Made by a program: the position numbers and the translations under genes
Shown here: positions 49,301 through 58,807 of the stretch, one piece after another
Layout of the letters: each line of letters starts with the position of its first letter
Numbering within the stretch: position 1 is the first letter of the stretch
Notes under the pieces: model-generated
What the model saw: the letters and a program-made list of their open reading frames with translations, nothing else
Databases searched by the model: none
Told to the model about the DNA's origin: nothing
NCBI RefSeq assembly: GCF_003597395.2
Contig: NC_133778.1
Location: 21,138,579-21,202,578 of the forward strand
Origin: Chelonoidis abingdonii
Lineage: Eukaryota; Chordata; Testudines; Testudinidae
Direction of reading: 5' to 3'
Length of the DNA stretch: 64,000 bases

Positions 49301-50938
49301 AATCCTTTCTTGAACAGCCATCTACAAGACTCGCAGAGGTAGCAAAGTCACTGGAAGGTGGGAATACGGACAAACTGAAGAAGTATTTTGAAGACAAAAA
49401 TTAGAAATGTTTCATATGAAAACCAAATTAAATCCTACTCTTCCACGTCAGTGTTTCATCCAATGACCCATCTGATCTTGAACCAGAGAAACAGATTTTC
49501 TGTACTTTGAGATAAGCATGAATCCTATCTTCAGTGTGTTTTACTTTGATGAACCTCTTCATTATTATTGCAGACTATTTAATTCCTTATTTCATTCTAC
49601 TTGAGACAAACCAGGTAGATTCATACACCAATCAAAGCCAATCAGATGCTTTCATAGCCACTACTGTTAGAATGAGAAATTGGAGAATTAAAAATGTGAG
49701 CCAGCTAGCCTTCTTGAAGGTGGGGAGGGTTCTAACTTTCTCTAGAAGTCCCTAGATTAGAGCAAACCAAGACCCTTAATTTATAACAGCATCCAATTCC
49801 CTCTTAAAAAGAGAATGGCAGTTTTTTTCTAGTTCTTTACTAGCCACACTACTCTCCAGTTACCAATGACGCCACCATTCCACTCTAGCCTTTTACCTAT
49901 ATCTCCACTTTTATTGTTTCCTCAACAGTTAGAATATTTGTTCCCATTTACTTCCTCTTTCTATTCTTAGATTAGTTAAGTTGCCTTCACAGACTGAAAT
50001 TGGATCCTAGAAGAGCCCATCAGCCTCCTTCCATCCCTTGAAGAAGCCTGAGTTTTCCCATAAATCTAATGACATCCTAATTTAGGCTCTTTATTACTGA
50101 CAAACTTTCACACTGGTTGAAGGCGTTCTAGATTAGGCATTGTTTGGAAAGGAGCATAATCAGAATTTAAGCTGTTTTTTATGGTGCAAGGCACATTTAA
50201 AATGAAAGCCTACACTGAAACACTAAATTTATGGTAAAAATGTACATCATGTTTAACTTTACAGGTCTTTATTTACAGATACCTATCTAAACAAGTTCTT
50301 AAAAGACCAGACCAGTGGTCCCCCAACTTTTCAGAGTCACACTCCTGAACTCACCCCTTGGGCTGGGAGCAGGGCCACTGCTGAAGGGGCGGGGGAGGAG
50401 AGAGAAGAGATGAGAAGTGAACAGGGGGTTGGTCTGTAGCCACAGCCAGTGGCGGAGGAGAGAGCAGAGCCACAGACAGGCTGTGGTGGAGGCCAGCAGC
50501 CAGGCCTGTGGCCAGGTGCAGTTCCACTCCCAGCCTCCCCCCTAGGCTGGGAGTGGAACCACTGCCAGCCTCTGAGGCTGGGGGTTGCCATGGTGCCAGG
50601 AGCAGAGCTGCACTGAGGCTGGTTATGGGAACCAGGGATGTGGGACCAGAGCAGAGCTGGGGGGGAGGAGGGGCTAGGTGGTGCTCCCTCATGGAGGCTG
50701 GCCCCAGATGTTCCTCCACAACCCCTTAGGGGGCACACCACACAGTTCAGGGAACCTCTGGGCTAGACACATACTAATAAGCTTGTGTGTATTCATTCTC
50801 TTGACCAGCACATACCGACAGGTCTTCTGTACAGAGTTGGCCATGAGCTACACACAAAAATGATTAATATTTACCTCTTTTTCTAGTTTTAAAACGCTGG
50901 CCTGATAGCGTTGGCTTCTGCTGCTTTTGATTATTCAT
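34343..50938 (-). CDS. BZW1: BZW1, eIF5-mimic translation regulator (complete, 419 aa)
   Basis: Basic leucine zipper and W2 domain protein (eIF5-mimic), which binds eIF2/eIF3 through its W2 domain and modulates start-codon stringency. CDS exons in transcript order: 50938-50875, 47042-46866, 41995-41901, 41545-41480, 41112-40977, 40587-40478, 40072-39902, 39226-39080, 37946-37808, 36622-36500, 34374-34343. All have AG/GT borders; they total 1260 nt, giving 419 aa, the human length. It starts [20 protein letters not shown]. Further landmarks are [38 protein letters not shown], and the C-terminal W2 region with [20 protein letters not shown] and [10 protein letters not shown]. The end is acidic, [10 protein letters not shown]. 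The start exon begins at 50948 after a CACAG acceptor, so a noncoding exon lies upstream in the CpG island. BZW2 is the paralogue; sequence and synteny favour BZW1. Confidence 0.97.
34660..34815 (-). repeat. tRNA-derived SINE with CR1-like tail
   Basis: On the minus strand the head reads TAGCTCAGTGGTTTGAGCAT (pol III A box) and, about 25 bases on, GGGTTGCAAGTTCAATCC (B box). The tail GGACTAGATGACCGCCTGAGG type sequence matches the 3' end of CR1. This is the layout of the turtle Cry/PolIII SINE family. It is not a functional tRNA gene because no cloverleaf 3' half closes. Lies in the last BZW1 intron, in sense with the gene. Confidence 0.8.
34891..35852. mobile_element. hAT-type element, older, interrupted by inverted Penelope-type pair
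   Basis: Left end CAGTGGTTCCCAAACTTTAA and the mirrored GTGAACCCTCGGGTTCACAAA near the right edge suggest a hAT-family unit. The flanks ATCTAGAT (34883-34890) and GTTTAGAT (35853-35860) may be a decayed 8 bp duplication (6 of 8). It is split by the insertion at 35447-35677. Right edge uncertain. Confidence 0.5.
35447..35677. mobile_element. Head-to-head pair of Penelope-type termini with hammerhead-like cores
   Basis: 231 bp insertion with 8 bp duplication AAATCTCA (35439-35446 and 35678-35685). The left half is the reverse complement of the right half: GCTACAGCTCAC at 35514-35525 pairs with GTGAGCTGTAGC at 35556-35567, and outward AGAGACTAA mirrors TTAGTCTCT. The right half holds GAAGTAGTGAGCTGTAGCCC then ATGAAAGCTCATGC; the left copy, read on the minus strand, has CCGAAGAAGTGAGCTGTAGC then TCATGAAAGC. 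The 3' tail GACTAACACAGCTGCTACTC is like that of the 3084-3234 unit. Confidence 0.75.
36180..36425. repeat. Possible degraded Harbinger-type MITE
   Basis: Starts AGGCCTTGTCTACACTAG, the TGTCTACACTA terminus seen in other units; the far end (CACTATCTATACCAGGG) is only a weak mirror. Lies in the last BZW1 intron. Confidence 0.45.
40184..40380. mobile_element. Head-to-head pair of Penelope-type termini in BZW1 intron
   Basis: Centre near 40264-40269 is the near palindrome TCTTCAGGTGACCTGAAGA. To the right: CTGAAGAGCTCTGTGTAAGC, CTCTCTCACCTACAGAAG, CCAATAC and, near the end, ATCCTGGGACCAACA. To the left, on the minus strand: CTGAAGAGCTCTAAGGTT, GAAAGCTTGTCTCACCAGCA, GAAGTTCGTCCAATTAAAAA. The minus arm keeps a CTGAAGA box, GAAA and the GTC triplet of a hammerhead-like core; the plus arm has lost GAAA (GATC). 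Both arms match the Penelope-like element at 54.6-55.96 kb. Confidence 0.72.
43044..43259. mobile_element. hAT-type MITE
   Basis: 216 bp with perfect 8 bp duplication CTTTAAGG (43036-43043 and 43260-43267). Inverted termini are CAAGGGTTCTCAAACT and, mirrored, AGTTTGAGACCCACTG. No coding potential. Lies in BZW1 intron 2. Confidence 0.88.
43900..44410 (+). repeat. L2-type LINE 3' fragment
   Basis: One frame around 43995-44090 reads [20 protein letters not shown] followed by TPLVSP, matching the L2 ORF2 pattern LQ..QN.AARLL...HITPvL. The 3' part AAAGTGCTTAGCACATAGTGG near 44384-44404 is the L2 tail. Antisense within BZW1 intron 2. Confidence 0.65.
44480..44625 (+). repeat. MIR-like SINE
   Basis: Contains GACATTAGGCAAGTCACTCACC followed by TTTAATTCCCTGATATGCAAC, an old MIR core. 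In BZW1 intron 2. Confidence 0.5.
45361..46518 (+). mobile_element. Probable solo LTR in BZW1 intron
   Basis: A block of about 1.16 kb from TGTCAGCTCT to CTGTCACA, TG...CA. It carries a TATA-like CATAAAAAGGG at about 45822 and an AATAAA (TTAATAAAAAAG) at about 46111 in LTR order. The target duplication is not evident, and the family is judged from architecture only. The open frames inside match nothing recognisable. Confidence 0.45.
47682..47986. mobile_element. Harbinger-like MITE
   Basis: Inverted termini TAAGGCCATGTCTACATTAG and, at the right, GTAGACATGGCCTTA. About 305 bp. The interior has GCACAGCTGTACTGATGCAGCTGTG, a palindrome. Lies in BZW1 intron 1. A more degraded relative in the opposite orientation is at about 49090-49290. 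Confidence 0.68.
49090..49290. repeat. Degraded relative of the MITE at 47682-47986
   Basis: CACAGCTACGCCAACATAGA and the flanking GTACAGACATATCCT resemble, in reverse, the interior and end of the unit at 47.7-48.0 kb. Edges unclear. Confidence 0.35.
50313..50758. mobile_element. GC-rich hAT-type element in BZW1 intron 1
   Basis: Starts CAGTGGTCCCCCAACTTTTCA and ends GGGAACCTCTG; flanks GACCAGAC and GGCTAGAC match at 6 of 8 positions, as for an old hAT duplication. The interior has a perfect 16 bp inverted repeat, GTTCCACTCCCAGCCT at 50521-50536 and its mirror ending at about 50559. Long proline-rich frames here are artefacts of GC content. Confidence 0.6.
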
Positions 50939-51354
50939 AAAAGACACCCTGTGAAAAAAGAAAACGTTCTTCAAGATATCCTTAAGACGCAGATGATTCC
51001 TACACCATGCTTTAATTCTAAGCATGTGTACCAGCTACTGTACACATCTCCTCGTGGAAGGAGTTCACACTTTAAAAAGGAAGTATTATTTGAAAGTGGC
51101 TGAAGCCTTAGACTGCATTCCTCCCCTACTTTACTATAACCACACTCTTGTCAGGAATATGAAATGCAAATCCTGCATTGCTAGTTCCTGGGCCTGCCTG
51201 TTGGCTAAGAACATCTACATTGCTGAAGTAAGTTTGAGACTGATCATGGTACATTTTCACTAAAGCCATGCCGTATTTATTAGCTGTTATGGCAAAGACA
51301 GATCAGTCTAATTAAGACATAAAAGGATAACCTCAGAGTGAATGAATTTTCTTA

Positions 51355-51475
51355 GTATCTGAAGTGACCTTGGGCAAATCACGCATTCTGTAGCTCAGTT
51401 TCCCTATTTGTAAGGTAAGGATAATTTCATCTCCGTTGTAAAGCACAGTGACAGGCAACGAAAAGCGCGATACAG
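51355..51475 (+). repeat. MIR-like SINE
   Basis: GACCTTGGGCAAATCACGCA, CTCAGTTTCCCTATTTGTAA and GGATAATTTCATC follow the MIR consensus order closely. Lies in BZW1 intron 1. Confidence 0.7.
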
Positions 51476-51499
51476 AAATGAGGCGTGTTTAATTAGACC

Positions 51500-52620
51500 G
51501 AGATCTCAGATCTGGCAGAGACGCGCTCAGCGCCGCGCAGGCCGGGCCGATACGAGACGACCCCGGACAGCAGGCTCGCAGGCCCGGATCCAGGCGGGCA
51601 GCACAATACGCATCAGGACGCGAGTAACCGCCCGAGACCCGTCCTCGCTCCCTGCCCCAGGTCCCCGCCCCCAGGGGAGGAACAGGCCTCCAGGCCGCAC
51701 CGCCGGCGCGGGACCGGGGAGCTCCCAACCCCCGCGCGCCTCCCTCTCCCGGGCTGCTGAGCACCCACCGGGCCTCCCTGGGCTGAGGCGGCCGCTACAG
51801 GCGCTCTGGAGCCGGTGGATCTGGGAGTGGGGCTGGCGGGGGGTCTCCTCCAACCGGGCCGCGCTCAGCGCCGCGGCCTCCCCGTCACAGGCCGAGGCTT
51901 TGTTACCCGGCAGGGCCAGGCCGCCGCGGGAGGGAGGGGGAGGGAAGAGCCCTACAGGCCCCAGCCTGGCCCCGCCACGACCCGGCCCAGTGCCCGGAGG
52001 AGGCCCCGCCACGGCCCTCGCCGGCCCCCCTCGTCCCGGCTCCATGCCCGGAGGAGGCCCGCGCGGCCCCGCCCGCCCCCGCTCCTCCGGCCGCAGTGCC
52101 CGGAGGAGGCCCGCCACGGCCCGGCCCGGCCCCGCTCCTCCCGGCCCAGTGCCCGGAGGAGGCCCCGCCACGGCCCGGCCCCGCTCCTCACCGACTTTAA
52201 GGCAAAGAGAAAACGTCCAGGGGCCCCTCACTACAAGCGGAGACAACGGCAGGCGGCGGCGGCTAAATCCTGCTGCGAGCGGAACCACCGCGGAGAAGGG
52301 GAGGGAGGAAAGGGAGGGCCCCGCCTCGCCTTGACAGACTCGCTGGGAGAGACCATTCCAGCCCGGAGGGGGGAACGAACCTACCTGATTCATTTCGTGA
52401 CACACACTCCCCAACAGCACACAGCCCCTCCCCCATCTACACTTACCGTGAGGGGCGCCGCGGAGTCCCAGCCACACACAGCCCCGCGGTGACCGGCACT
52501 TTCCCTTCCGTCGTAGCGAACGGGCGGATTTAGCTCCCCTACCCCGTCAGTGAGCGCGTCCAGATCCCCTTCCTCCTGCTTTACCGTCAATGGCCAGCGA
52601 CCGTCTCACCACCCCTCTTT
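51500..52620 (-). promoter_or_regulatory. BZW1: BZW1 CpG island, promoter and noncoding exon 1 (candidate)
   Basis: Very GC- and CpG-rich block upstream of the BZW1 start exon. A consensus donor on the minus strand (CACG then GTAAGT) ends a probable noncoding exon at 52447; a weaker one (CAG then GTAGGT) lies at about 52385. The start codon lies in the next exon (acceptor before 50948). A second CpG-rich stretch with GACGTCAC at 52703 and GCCGCCATTTTAG at about 52807 may be part of the upstream promoter. Start sites are inferred. Confidence 0.65.
51985..52198. repeat. GC-rich minisatellite, 4 copies of about 53 bp
   Basis: The core TGCCCGGAGGAGGCC recurs at 51991, 52045, 52097 and 52150, spacing 54, 52 and 53 bp, with CCACGGCCCGGCCC and CCGCTCCTC between copies. 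It creates long open frames on both strands. It lies in the 5' end of BZW1, just downstream of the candidate first exon. Confidence 0.85.
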
Positions 52621-52949
52621 AGGCAAGTGGATCAGTCCATCGAGAGGGGCGGGGGGACTCGCAGCTACCCGGGTAGGGGCCGTTGACGATTTGCCTTCCC
52701 GGGACGTCACTCATACTCGTTGAGTGGCAGGGGAGGACGAGGTAACGCCCCCTGCTGGGTTCGCGGCGCGCAGCCGCCCAGGGCAGGGAGCGCGTGCGCT
52801 GGAGGCGCCGCCATTTTAGCTGGGCTGAGCCCGCCCGCCTGCTTCCACTCGCAAACCCGCCTACGGAGCGCGGCTGCCGGCTGCCGGCTCCGGCCCCAGG
52901 GATGGACGCTGCGAGCGCCGGCCTGGTGGAGGTCGGTAATACTGTACCG

Positions 52950-53525
52950 TAATGACAACTCTGAATTCGCCACCCGAAATCGTGTATCGCCGCTAGAGAG
53001 CCAACGTGGCTGGCCTAATCCGTCCCGCCTTCGTTAGGCTAATAAAGAGCAAGCTCGTTCCCACTCTCCTCGCACTGGGCAATAGACACATCAGTATTTG
53101 ACCACTGAGATCTAATGCGTGTTCTGCCTCCAGATAATGATGGCAAAATGAGCCGTTTTTTCTTTTGTTGCAATATAAACTGTTCAGTGTGTGGACGCTC
53201 TCAATTTTCCCCCAGGTTTAAAAAAATTACAGAGGGAGAAGGGATTTTTGCCCCCTAAAAAATGTAAAACATTTTACATATGATAGCGTTGTGTATCGTT
53301 TAAGTAGCAACAATGTGTTTAGCGTTGTACAAAATACAAGGAGGACTTACAATCTAAGCAGGGCAGACATGGCATAGATAGACTGCCCTCTGAAGCCCAA
53401 AGGGGTGAATAACTAGGGTGTATTTGTTATTTTATCATGGTTACAGTATTAATAAATAATAGCATTTGGTTGCAGATAAGTTCTCAGTAACACATTTGTC
53501 TTCTGCTGTTCCTCCTTATGGTTCC
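52950..53525. other. Intergenic, no gene recognised
   Basis: AT-rich sequence upstream of the BZW1 CpG island. A short old LINE/SINE-tail-like piece (GCGTTGTACAAAATACAAGG...CTTACAATCTAAG) lies at about 53323-53358. Nothing else identified. Confidence 0.5.
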
Positions 53526-54401
53526 TGTCACAGTTTTAGGGTAACTGCACCTGTATTCACATTCTGAGGTCCAACTATCATCTCTCTTTGGCGAAGAACG
53601 ACATCTCACTTGCTCCTGACCAGGGATTATTGAGGCTGCACAGATTGTTGCCTGCAGTTTGGCATTCCCAGCACACCAGACTATTGAAAAGGCTAGTGTC
53701 TGCACTTCGTTTTCTCTCCAGTGTGTTACCTGCAGTTTTAAGGTACCACACTACTTTCTAAGCAAGCATATTTATTCTTAACGTGAAAGCATTACAGAAA
53801 AACATTTTTAAAACAATCAAAGAACCTACCCACATAGCTAGAAAGCTTACCACAGGTAACCCCCCAACTCCAAGCTCAGGCTCCAGTAGGTGTCAGTCCT
53901 TCAAAACCCACAACTAGATTTTCCTTGTGATTACAAGTTCATAACATAATTCAGAACCAGAACACAGGCTAGGTAGTTCAGCTGTTTATTTATACAGCTA
54001 AGACCTTTGACCTCCAGTCTCTGGAAACAGTTGAACAGTATACAGTGATCCATTCCTCAGGACGTAGCTCCAAGAAGCTGAGTTTTTTGTATAACCAGGG
54101 AATTTGCATTAACCTCTTCGTAGGTATTTTCCCAGAAAATCCACTTTACACTTGTCCCAAAAGTCCATTCTTGGACACATTCTCAGTATATCCCAAAAGT
54201 CCATTCTTCTCGGACACATTCTCAGTATAGTCCTATGAACTCCCAGGCCTCACATCATGTCTGCTCCTAGAGAGGTTACATGCAATCTCACTCCACAGTA
54301 ATACCTAAACTTTGTGTTTAGTACAATGGATTGCAAAGATACTTAAACTTAATTCAATAAGGTCTCCCAACTATATGCAGGAAATAGGCATATCTGTCAC
54401 A
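53526..54401 (-). mobile_element. Probable solo LTR
   Basis: Read on the minus strand: TGTGACAGATATGCC at 54401 to CTGTGACA at 53526, TG...CA, 876 bp. Flanks GTTCC and GTCCC could be a 5 bp duplication with one change. A minus-strand AATAAA is present at about 53768-53773. It contains an internal tandem duplication of about 40 bp (CCCAAAAGTCCATTCTT... twice) at 54155-54231. Confidence 0.6.
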
Positions 54402-54582
54402 GTCCCAATTCAGGAAAACATTTCAGCACATGATTAACTAAGTGCTTAAGTACCATTGACTTCAATGGGTCTTATGTGCTTTCCAAAATAGGGATGCTTT
54501 CCTGTGCTGGGACTTATTAGAGCAGACTGATTTTTAGACCCAGATTTGTTTGCATCCCATATAAATGTGCTATCTGAGGTAG

Positions 54583-55960
54583 CAGTGTTGCAGCCATGTT
54601 GGTCCCAGAATATTAGGCAAGGAGGGGGAGGTAATATCTTTTATTGGCCCTATGACAGGTATAGACAGGGGTAGTAGGATTGCTCCCTAGTATGCCAACT
54701 TCTTCATGGGCCACTTTGAGGAAGAATTTTTGGACAAACACACCACAAAACCAATGATATACCTGAGATACATCAATGATGTTTTCATCTTCTAGGCAAA
54801 TAACCTAAACTACCTCATAGATTTTCACCACAACTTCAACAAACACCACCCATCCATTAAACTCTCTAGAACACTCCTGCACCAGCATCGCTTCCTGGAC
54901 ATCACAATCAGCTTCAACAATGGAACCCTACACACAACAATATACAAGAAACTCGCAGATCACTACAGTTAATTTCACAGTAACTACCCCAAACACACCA
55001 AGAAATCTGTTATCTAAGCCAGGCACTCAGATACCACAGAATATGCTCCAAGGAAAAGGTCCAGGGTACACGACACACTTTGCCTTCACCAAACAAGGAC
55101 ACTCCACCAGAGAAGTAGATCACATCATGCAATACCCCAAAAGAACGTGCTTCAATATTGGGAGGAGGAAAGCCTCTGACCTTATATCCATAGTTGTTAC
55201 CTACAATGCCACACTGGAACCCATATGGGATATCATTAAACAATTACAACCCATACTTGATGAGGACCCTATCCTGAAAGAAATCTTTCCTAAGCTTCTC
55301 TTCTGGCCTTCAAACAACCCTCTAACCTTTCAAGATGCATGGATCATACATGTGCCTATCACAACATGTGGAATACATCATCCAGTGCACTAAATGCCCC
55401 AGTATTAACTGTGTATGTGAAACCAGACAATAACTACACTCTCAAATGCACACAGAAAAATGACAAAAGATAAAAACTCCCTATCACTCATGGGTGAACA
55501 TTTTTCACAAAGCACTCAGTCCCTATCTGACCTCTCAGTCTTCATCCTTAAAGGAAACCTGCACAAGAGTTTCAAATGATGAGCCTGGGAGCTTAAATTC
55601 ATAACTGTGCTCGATACTAAAAATCATGGACTGAATAAAGACACTGGATTTATGGCTTATTACAATAAGTAATCTGTAATCCACTAACACTCATTTTTTT
55701 GTCCTGTGACTGCAGATATGTTAATGAGCCACTTCACCTTGAATAGTCTCTTATAATGTATAACTACTTATGTTAAACAATCTGTTCCACATTATATTTA
55801 GCTGTGACACTTGGAGCATCTTTCCCAGACCTGAAGAAGAGCTTTGTGTGTCGCTCAAAAACTTGTCTCTTTCACCAACAGGAAGCTGGTCCAATAAAAT
55901 ATATTACCTCTTCCACCTTGTCTCTCTAATATCCTGGGACCAACATGGCTGCAAACAGAA
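54583..55960 (+). mobile_element. Penelope-like retroelement, decayed, with inverted terminal arms
   Basis: The left arm (about 54583-54650, AGCAGTGTTGCAGCCATGTTGG...ATCTTTTATTGG) is the reverse complement of the right terminus (about 55880-55955, GTCCAATAAAATATATTACC...GGGACCAACATGGCTGC). Between them lie parts of a Penelope-type polyprotein. An RT segment near 54715-54800 carries YINDVF where YxDD is expected, followed by a stop. A segment ending HRFLDITISFNNGTLHTTIY lies near 54880-54945. The frame 54920-55393 contains a connector-like TYNATLEPIWDIIKQLQPIL, and a remnant HGEHFSQSTQSLSDLSVF near 55490-55545 could belong to the GIY-YIG endonuclease region. The right terminus has CCTGAAGAAGAGCTTTGTGT and GTCTCTTTCACCAACAGGAA, a decayed hammerhead-like segment. 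Several stops and frame breaks; inactive. Confidence 0.78.
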
Positions 55961-56317
55961 AATTTAAAGTAATGGTACATTTAAAAGACAAAGCAAGTAC
56001 TAAAATACAGAATTAACATACCTCAAAGCACCTTAACTGTCTTCTCATATCCCTGCCAAACTGGTTCAGACTTCATGTTAGGTGGATGTGCGTGTGTGTG
56101 TAACATCTAGGGTGACAAGATGTCCCAATTTTATAGGGACAGTCCTGATTTTTGGGTCTTTTTTCTTAAATAGGCTCCTGTTACTCCCCACCCCCTGTCC
56201 CAATTTTTCACACTTGCAGTCTGGTCACCCTGGTAATATCACAGTTAGTTAATATGTTAAAACCAGAATAACTTGGTGGTTCAGGCAAGAAGTTTAGCAC
56301 CTGAGGGTATTCTAAAC

Positions 56318-57038
56318 CAGGGGTGGGCAAACTTTTTTGGCCTGAGGGCCACATCTGGGTGAGGAAATTGTATGCAGGGCCATGAATGTAGGGCTGGGGC
56401 AGGGGGTTAGAGTGTGGCAGGGGATGTGGGGTGTGGGAGGGGGTGCAGTGTGCAGAACGGGGCTCAGGGCAAGGGGTTGGGGTGCAGGAGGGGTATGGCA
56501 GTGGGCTCAGGGCAGGGAGTTCAGGACAGGGGGTTGGGATGCGGAGTACAGAAGGGGCTCGGGGTGCAGGCTCTGGCCTGGCGCTGCTTACCTCGAGCAG
56601 CTCCGGGGTGGTAGCTGAATGCAGTGGGGCTAAAGCAGTCTCCCTGCCTGCCCTGGCCCCATGCCATTCCCAGAAGTGGCCAGCATGTCTGGCAGTGGCT
56701 CTTGGGGGTGGGGTGGGGCAGGCGGCTCCGCCGCGCACTGCCCTTGCCTGAGGTTTTCACTCCCAAGGCTCTCATTGGCTGTGGTTCCCCGTTCCTGGCC
56801 AATGGGAGCTGCGGGAGGTGGCGCCTTCAGGTGAGGGCAGTGCTTGGAGCCCTCTGCCCTCATCTCCCCAGGGGCCACAGGGACGTGGTGCCAGCTGCTT
56901 CCAGGAACAGCGCGGGACCAGGGCAGGCAGGGAGCCTGCCTTAGCCCTTCTGTGCCACAGAGCTGGCAATCCTGCAAGCCGGATTGAAAGCTCCGATGGG
57001 CTGGATCCGGCCCGCAGGCCGTAGTTTGCCTTCCCCTG
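56318..57038. mobile_element. GC-rich non-autonomous hAT element
   Basis: 721 bp with perfect 8 bp duplication TTCTAAAC (56310-56317 and 57039-57046). Termini CAGGGGTGGGCAAACT and AGTTTGCCTTCCCCTG. The interior is G-rich and carries the inverted CCAAT module (CTCATTGGC...GCCAATGGGAGCT) at 56769-56810. The many long frames here lack codon structure of a real gene. Confidence 0.9.
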
Positions 57039-57405
57039 TTCTAAACCCATTATACGATGGAGTTTTGCTTACAGATGACAGCATCTCAGGGTTAAATGAC
57101 ACAGTGACAAAATCATTTGCACTCAGTCTACAAGTGAAGTCTGAGGGGTGTTAAATATGAACCAAACAAACATATAACATTTCTCCAAGATTTAACTACT
57201 TACACATTCAATTTGTAAAACTATCTGTAATTGCATCATCCGATGACTTCCTAGTAATATTACAGAGGGCTTCCTTCCTCTCTGGAAGGGCATTGTGGAG
57301 GATGAGAAACAATGAGACTGAATGGCTTCCTACCTTTTCAGGCATTGGTGGGAGCCTCCTTAACCCACCTCTCTGACAAAAATTCCCCTCAAAATTCATA
57401 AGGCT

Positions 57406-58167
57406 GTGTAGTGAGGCGGCCTGGCTCCCAGCCGCCCCAGAGAGGGATGAGCCCTTACAGATGCCAAAGTGGGCAGAGCCACAGGAGCCTGTGCCTGCCC
57501 CTCAGAGGTCAAGGCGCAGGGCAGGAAGTATAAGAGCCCAGCCCCAGGGCTCAGAAGCTGGCTGGCTGTTGGAGAGGCGAGATGCTGGTGCTCTTGCTCC
57601 TGCTGGGGAGACTCCTGCTGCCTGTGACCAACCTGAGGATTGGCTGTACCTGTGGAGCCTGGATGCCAACCAGGCGCTGGAAGAGCCCCTAGGCTGGCCT
57701 GTACAAAGGGACCCTGAGGAGCTGCCCAGTTTACCCCTTGCTCAGTATCCTGAGGAGCCTATGGTGTGGGATGCAGCAGAAGATGCTGCTGAGACAGAGG
57801 TACTGGTAGAGAGGGAGGTCAGAAGTAGCCTGGGGGCAGCTGACCCTAGGCTGGCTGCAGCACACCCAGAGTCAATGTCAGTGTGTTGTGCCCAGGATCC
57901 CCACTGACACAGCAGCAGGCTGCCTGCTGCTGTTAGTGCCCTGGGCTGGGATGCAGAGGAGTGGGTGGGCTTGTGTCCCCTCTGCCATCCCACTCATGGG
58001 TGGCAGTCTCCCCCCTTGCCCCGATGCTCAGGACCAGGAGCCTGGGCTTAATATACTGAACTGGTTGCTCAGTCCCTGCCTGAGGGTCTGAGCCCGGAAC
58101 TGTTTGTTGTGGCGTGTAGTGAGGTGGCCTGGCTCCCAGCTGCCCCAGAGAGGGATGAACCCCAACA
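57406..58167 (+). repeat. Unit bounded by 54 bp direct repeats, LTR-like
   Basis: GTGTAGTGAGG(C/T)GGCCTGG... at 57406-57459 recurs at 58114-58167 with only a few changes; both end in ACA. Between them lies GC-rich sequence with a TATA-like GTATAAGAGCCC at about 57528 and an open frame of 148 codons (57461-57907, starting MPKWAEPQEPVPAPQ) with no recognised domain. It could be a miniature LTR retrotransposon, part of a larger LTR, or a tandem monomer. Not assigned to a known family. Confidence 0.45.
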
Positions 58168-58522
58168 ATGGATGTTTACTTGCTATCACCTCATCTTCTT
58201 TAAAACCCATCCTTAAACCTACCTCTATCATGATGCCTACGTACAAATCACTACCATCTGGCACTGGTTGGGCAAGTGGTGAGCTGACACCTTTTCTTTT
58301 ATGATAAACTCAGTTCATTTTGTTGTGATTTTTCCCTCTCAGCTCCACTTCTCCCCATCTGTGTGTCTGTATCATTCACTTGTTGAATCATGTCTGAGAC
58401 CTGTAATGGGCTTGGGATTCCTAGGTGCTACAGCAATCGACTCAATAATTACAACAATGGGTGTAAGTGTGTCATAAAGTGGATGCAGCAAGTGACAAAG
58501 AAGCATAGCTTGCAATTTGGGG

Positions 58523-58620
58523 GTAAATTCTGCTTTCTCTTACTCCAGTGTGTTATTACCTTGAAGGCCATGGGGTTACTCCGATTTACAGTGATGTAAC
58601 AAAGAGCAGAATTTGGTCCA
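58523..58620. repeat. Palindromic MITE-like repeat
   Basis: GGTAAATTCTGCTTTCTCTTACTCCAGTG at the left is mirrored by TTACAGTGATGTAACAAAGAGCAGAATTTGGTCC at the right. A copy of the same kind is at 18597-18682. Confidence 0.5.
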
Positions 58621-58725
58621 CAGTTTCTCTGAAATTAAGATCTTCTTTCTATCAGTACAGTGGAGCTGCAGTTAATAATATCTTGGTCCACAAATGTGTG
58701 AGAGAGTGGGTTTTAAATCAAATAT

Positions 58726-58731
58726 TTTATT
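58726..58731 (-). terminator. Candidate polyadenylation signal of the aldehyde oxidase gene
   Basis: AATAAA on the minus strand, 77 bases beyond the stop codon at 58808-58810. Confidence 0.45.
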
Positions 58732-58807
58732 ACTACATTTGGAATGCTTTAAACCAACAGTGATGGAAACTGTCACATAATTATTTCATACTTTGGAAGA
58801 TACAGTA

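Noticed and set aside
51527..52477. Open frame of 316 codons on the minus strand and overlapping 225-codon frame on the plus strand
   Set aside because: Both arise from the GC-rich CpG island and its 53 bp minisatellite; the sequence is repetitive Pro/Gly/Arg/Ala, and no domain is recognised.
54920..55393. 157-codon frame as a protein-coding gene
   Set aside because: Lies inside the decayed Penelope-like element, with stops and frame breaks on both sides.
56208..57050. Dense overlapping frames on both strands
   Set aside because: They sit in a GC-rich hAT element with intact target duplication; no transposase or host motif is seen.
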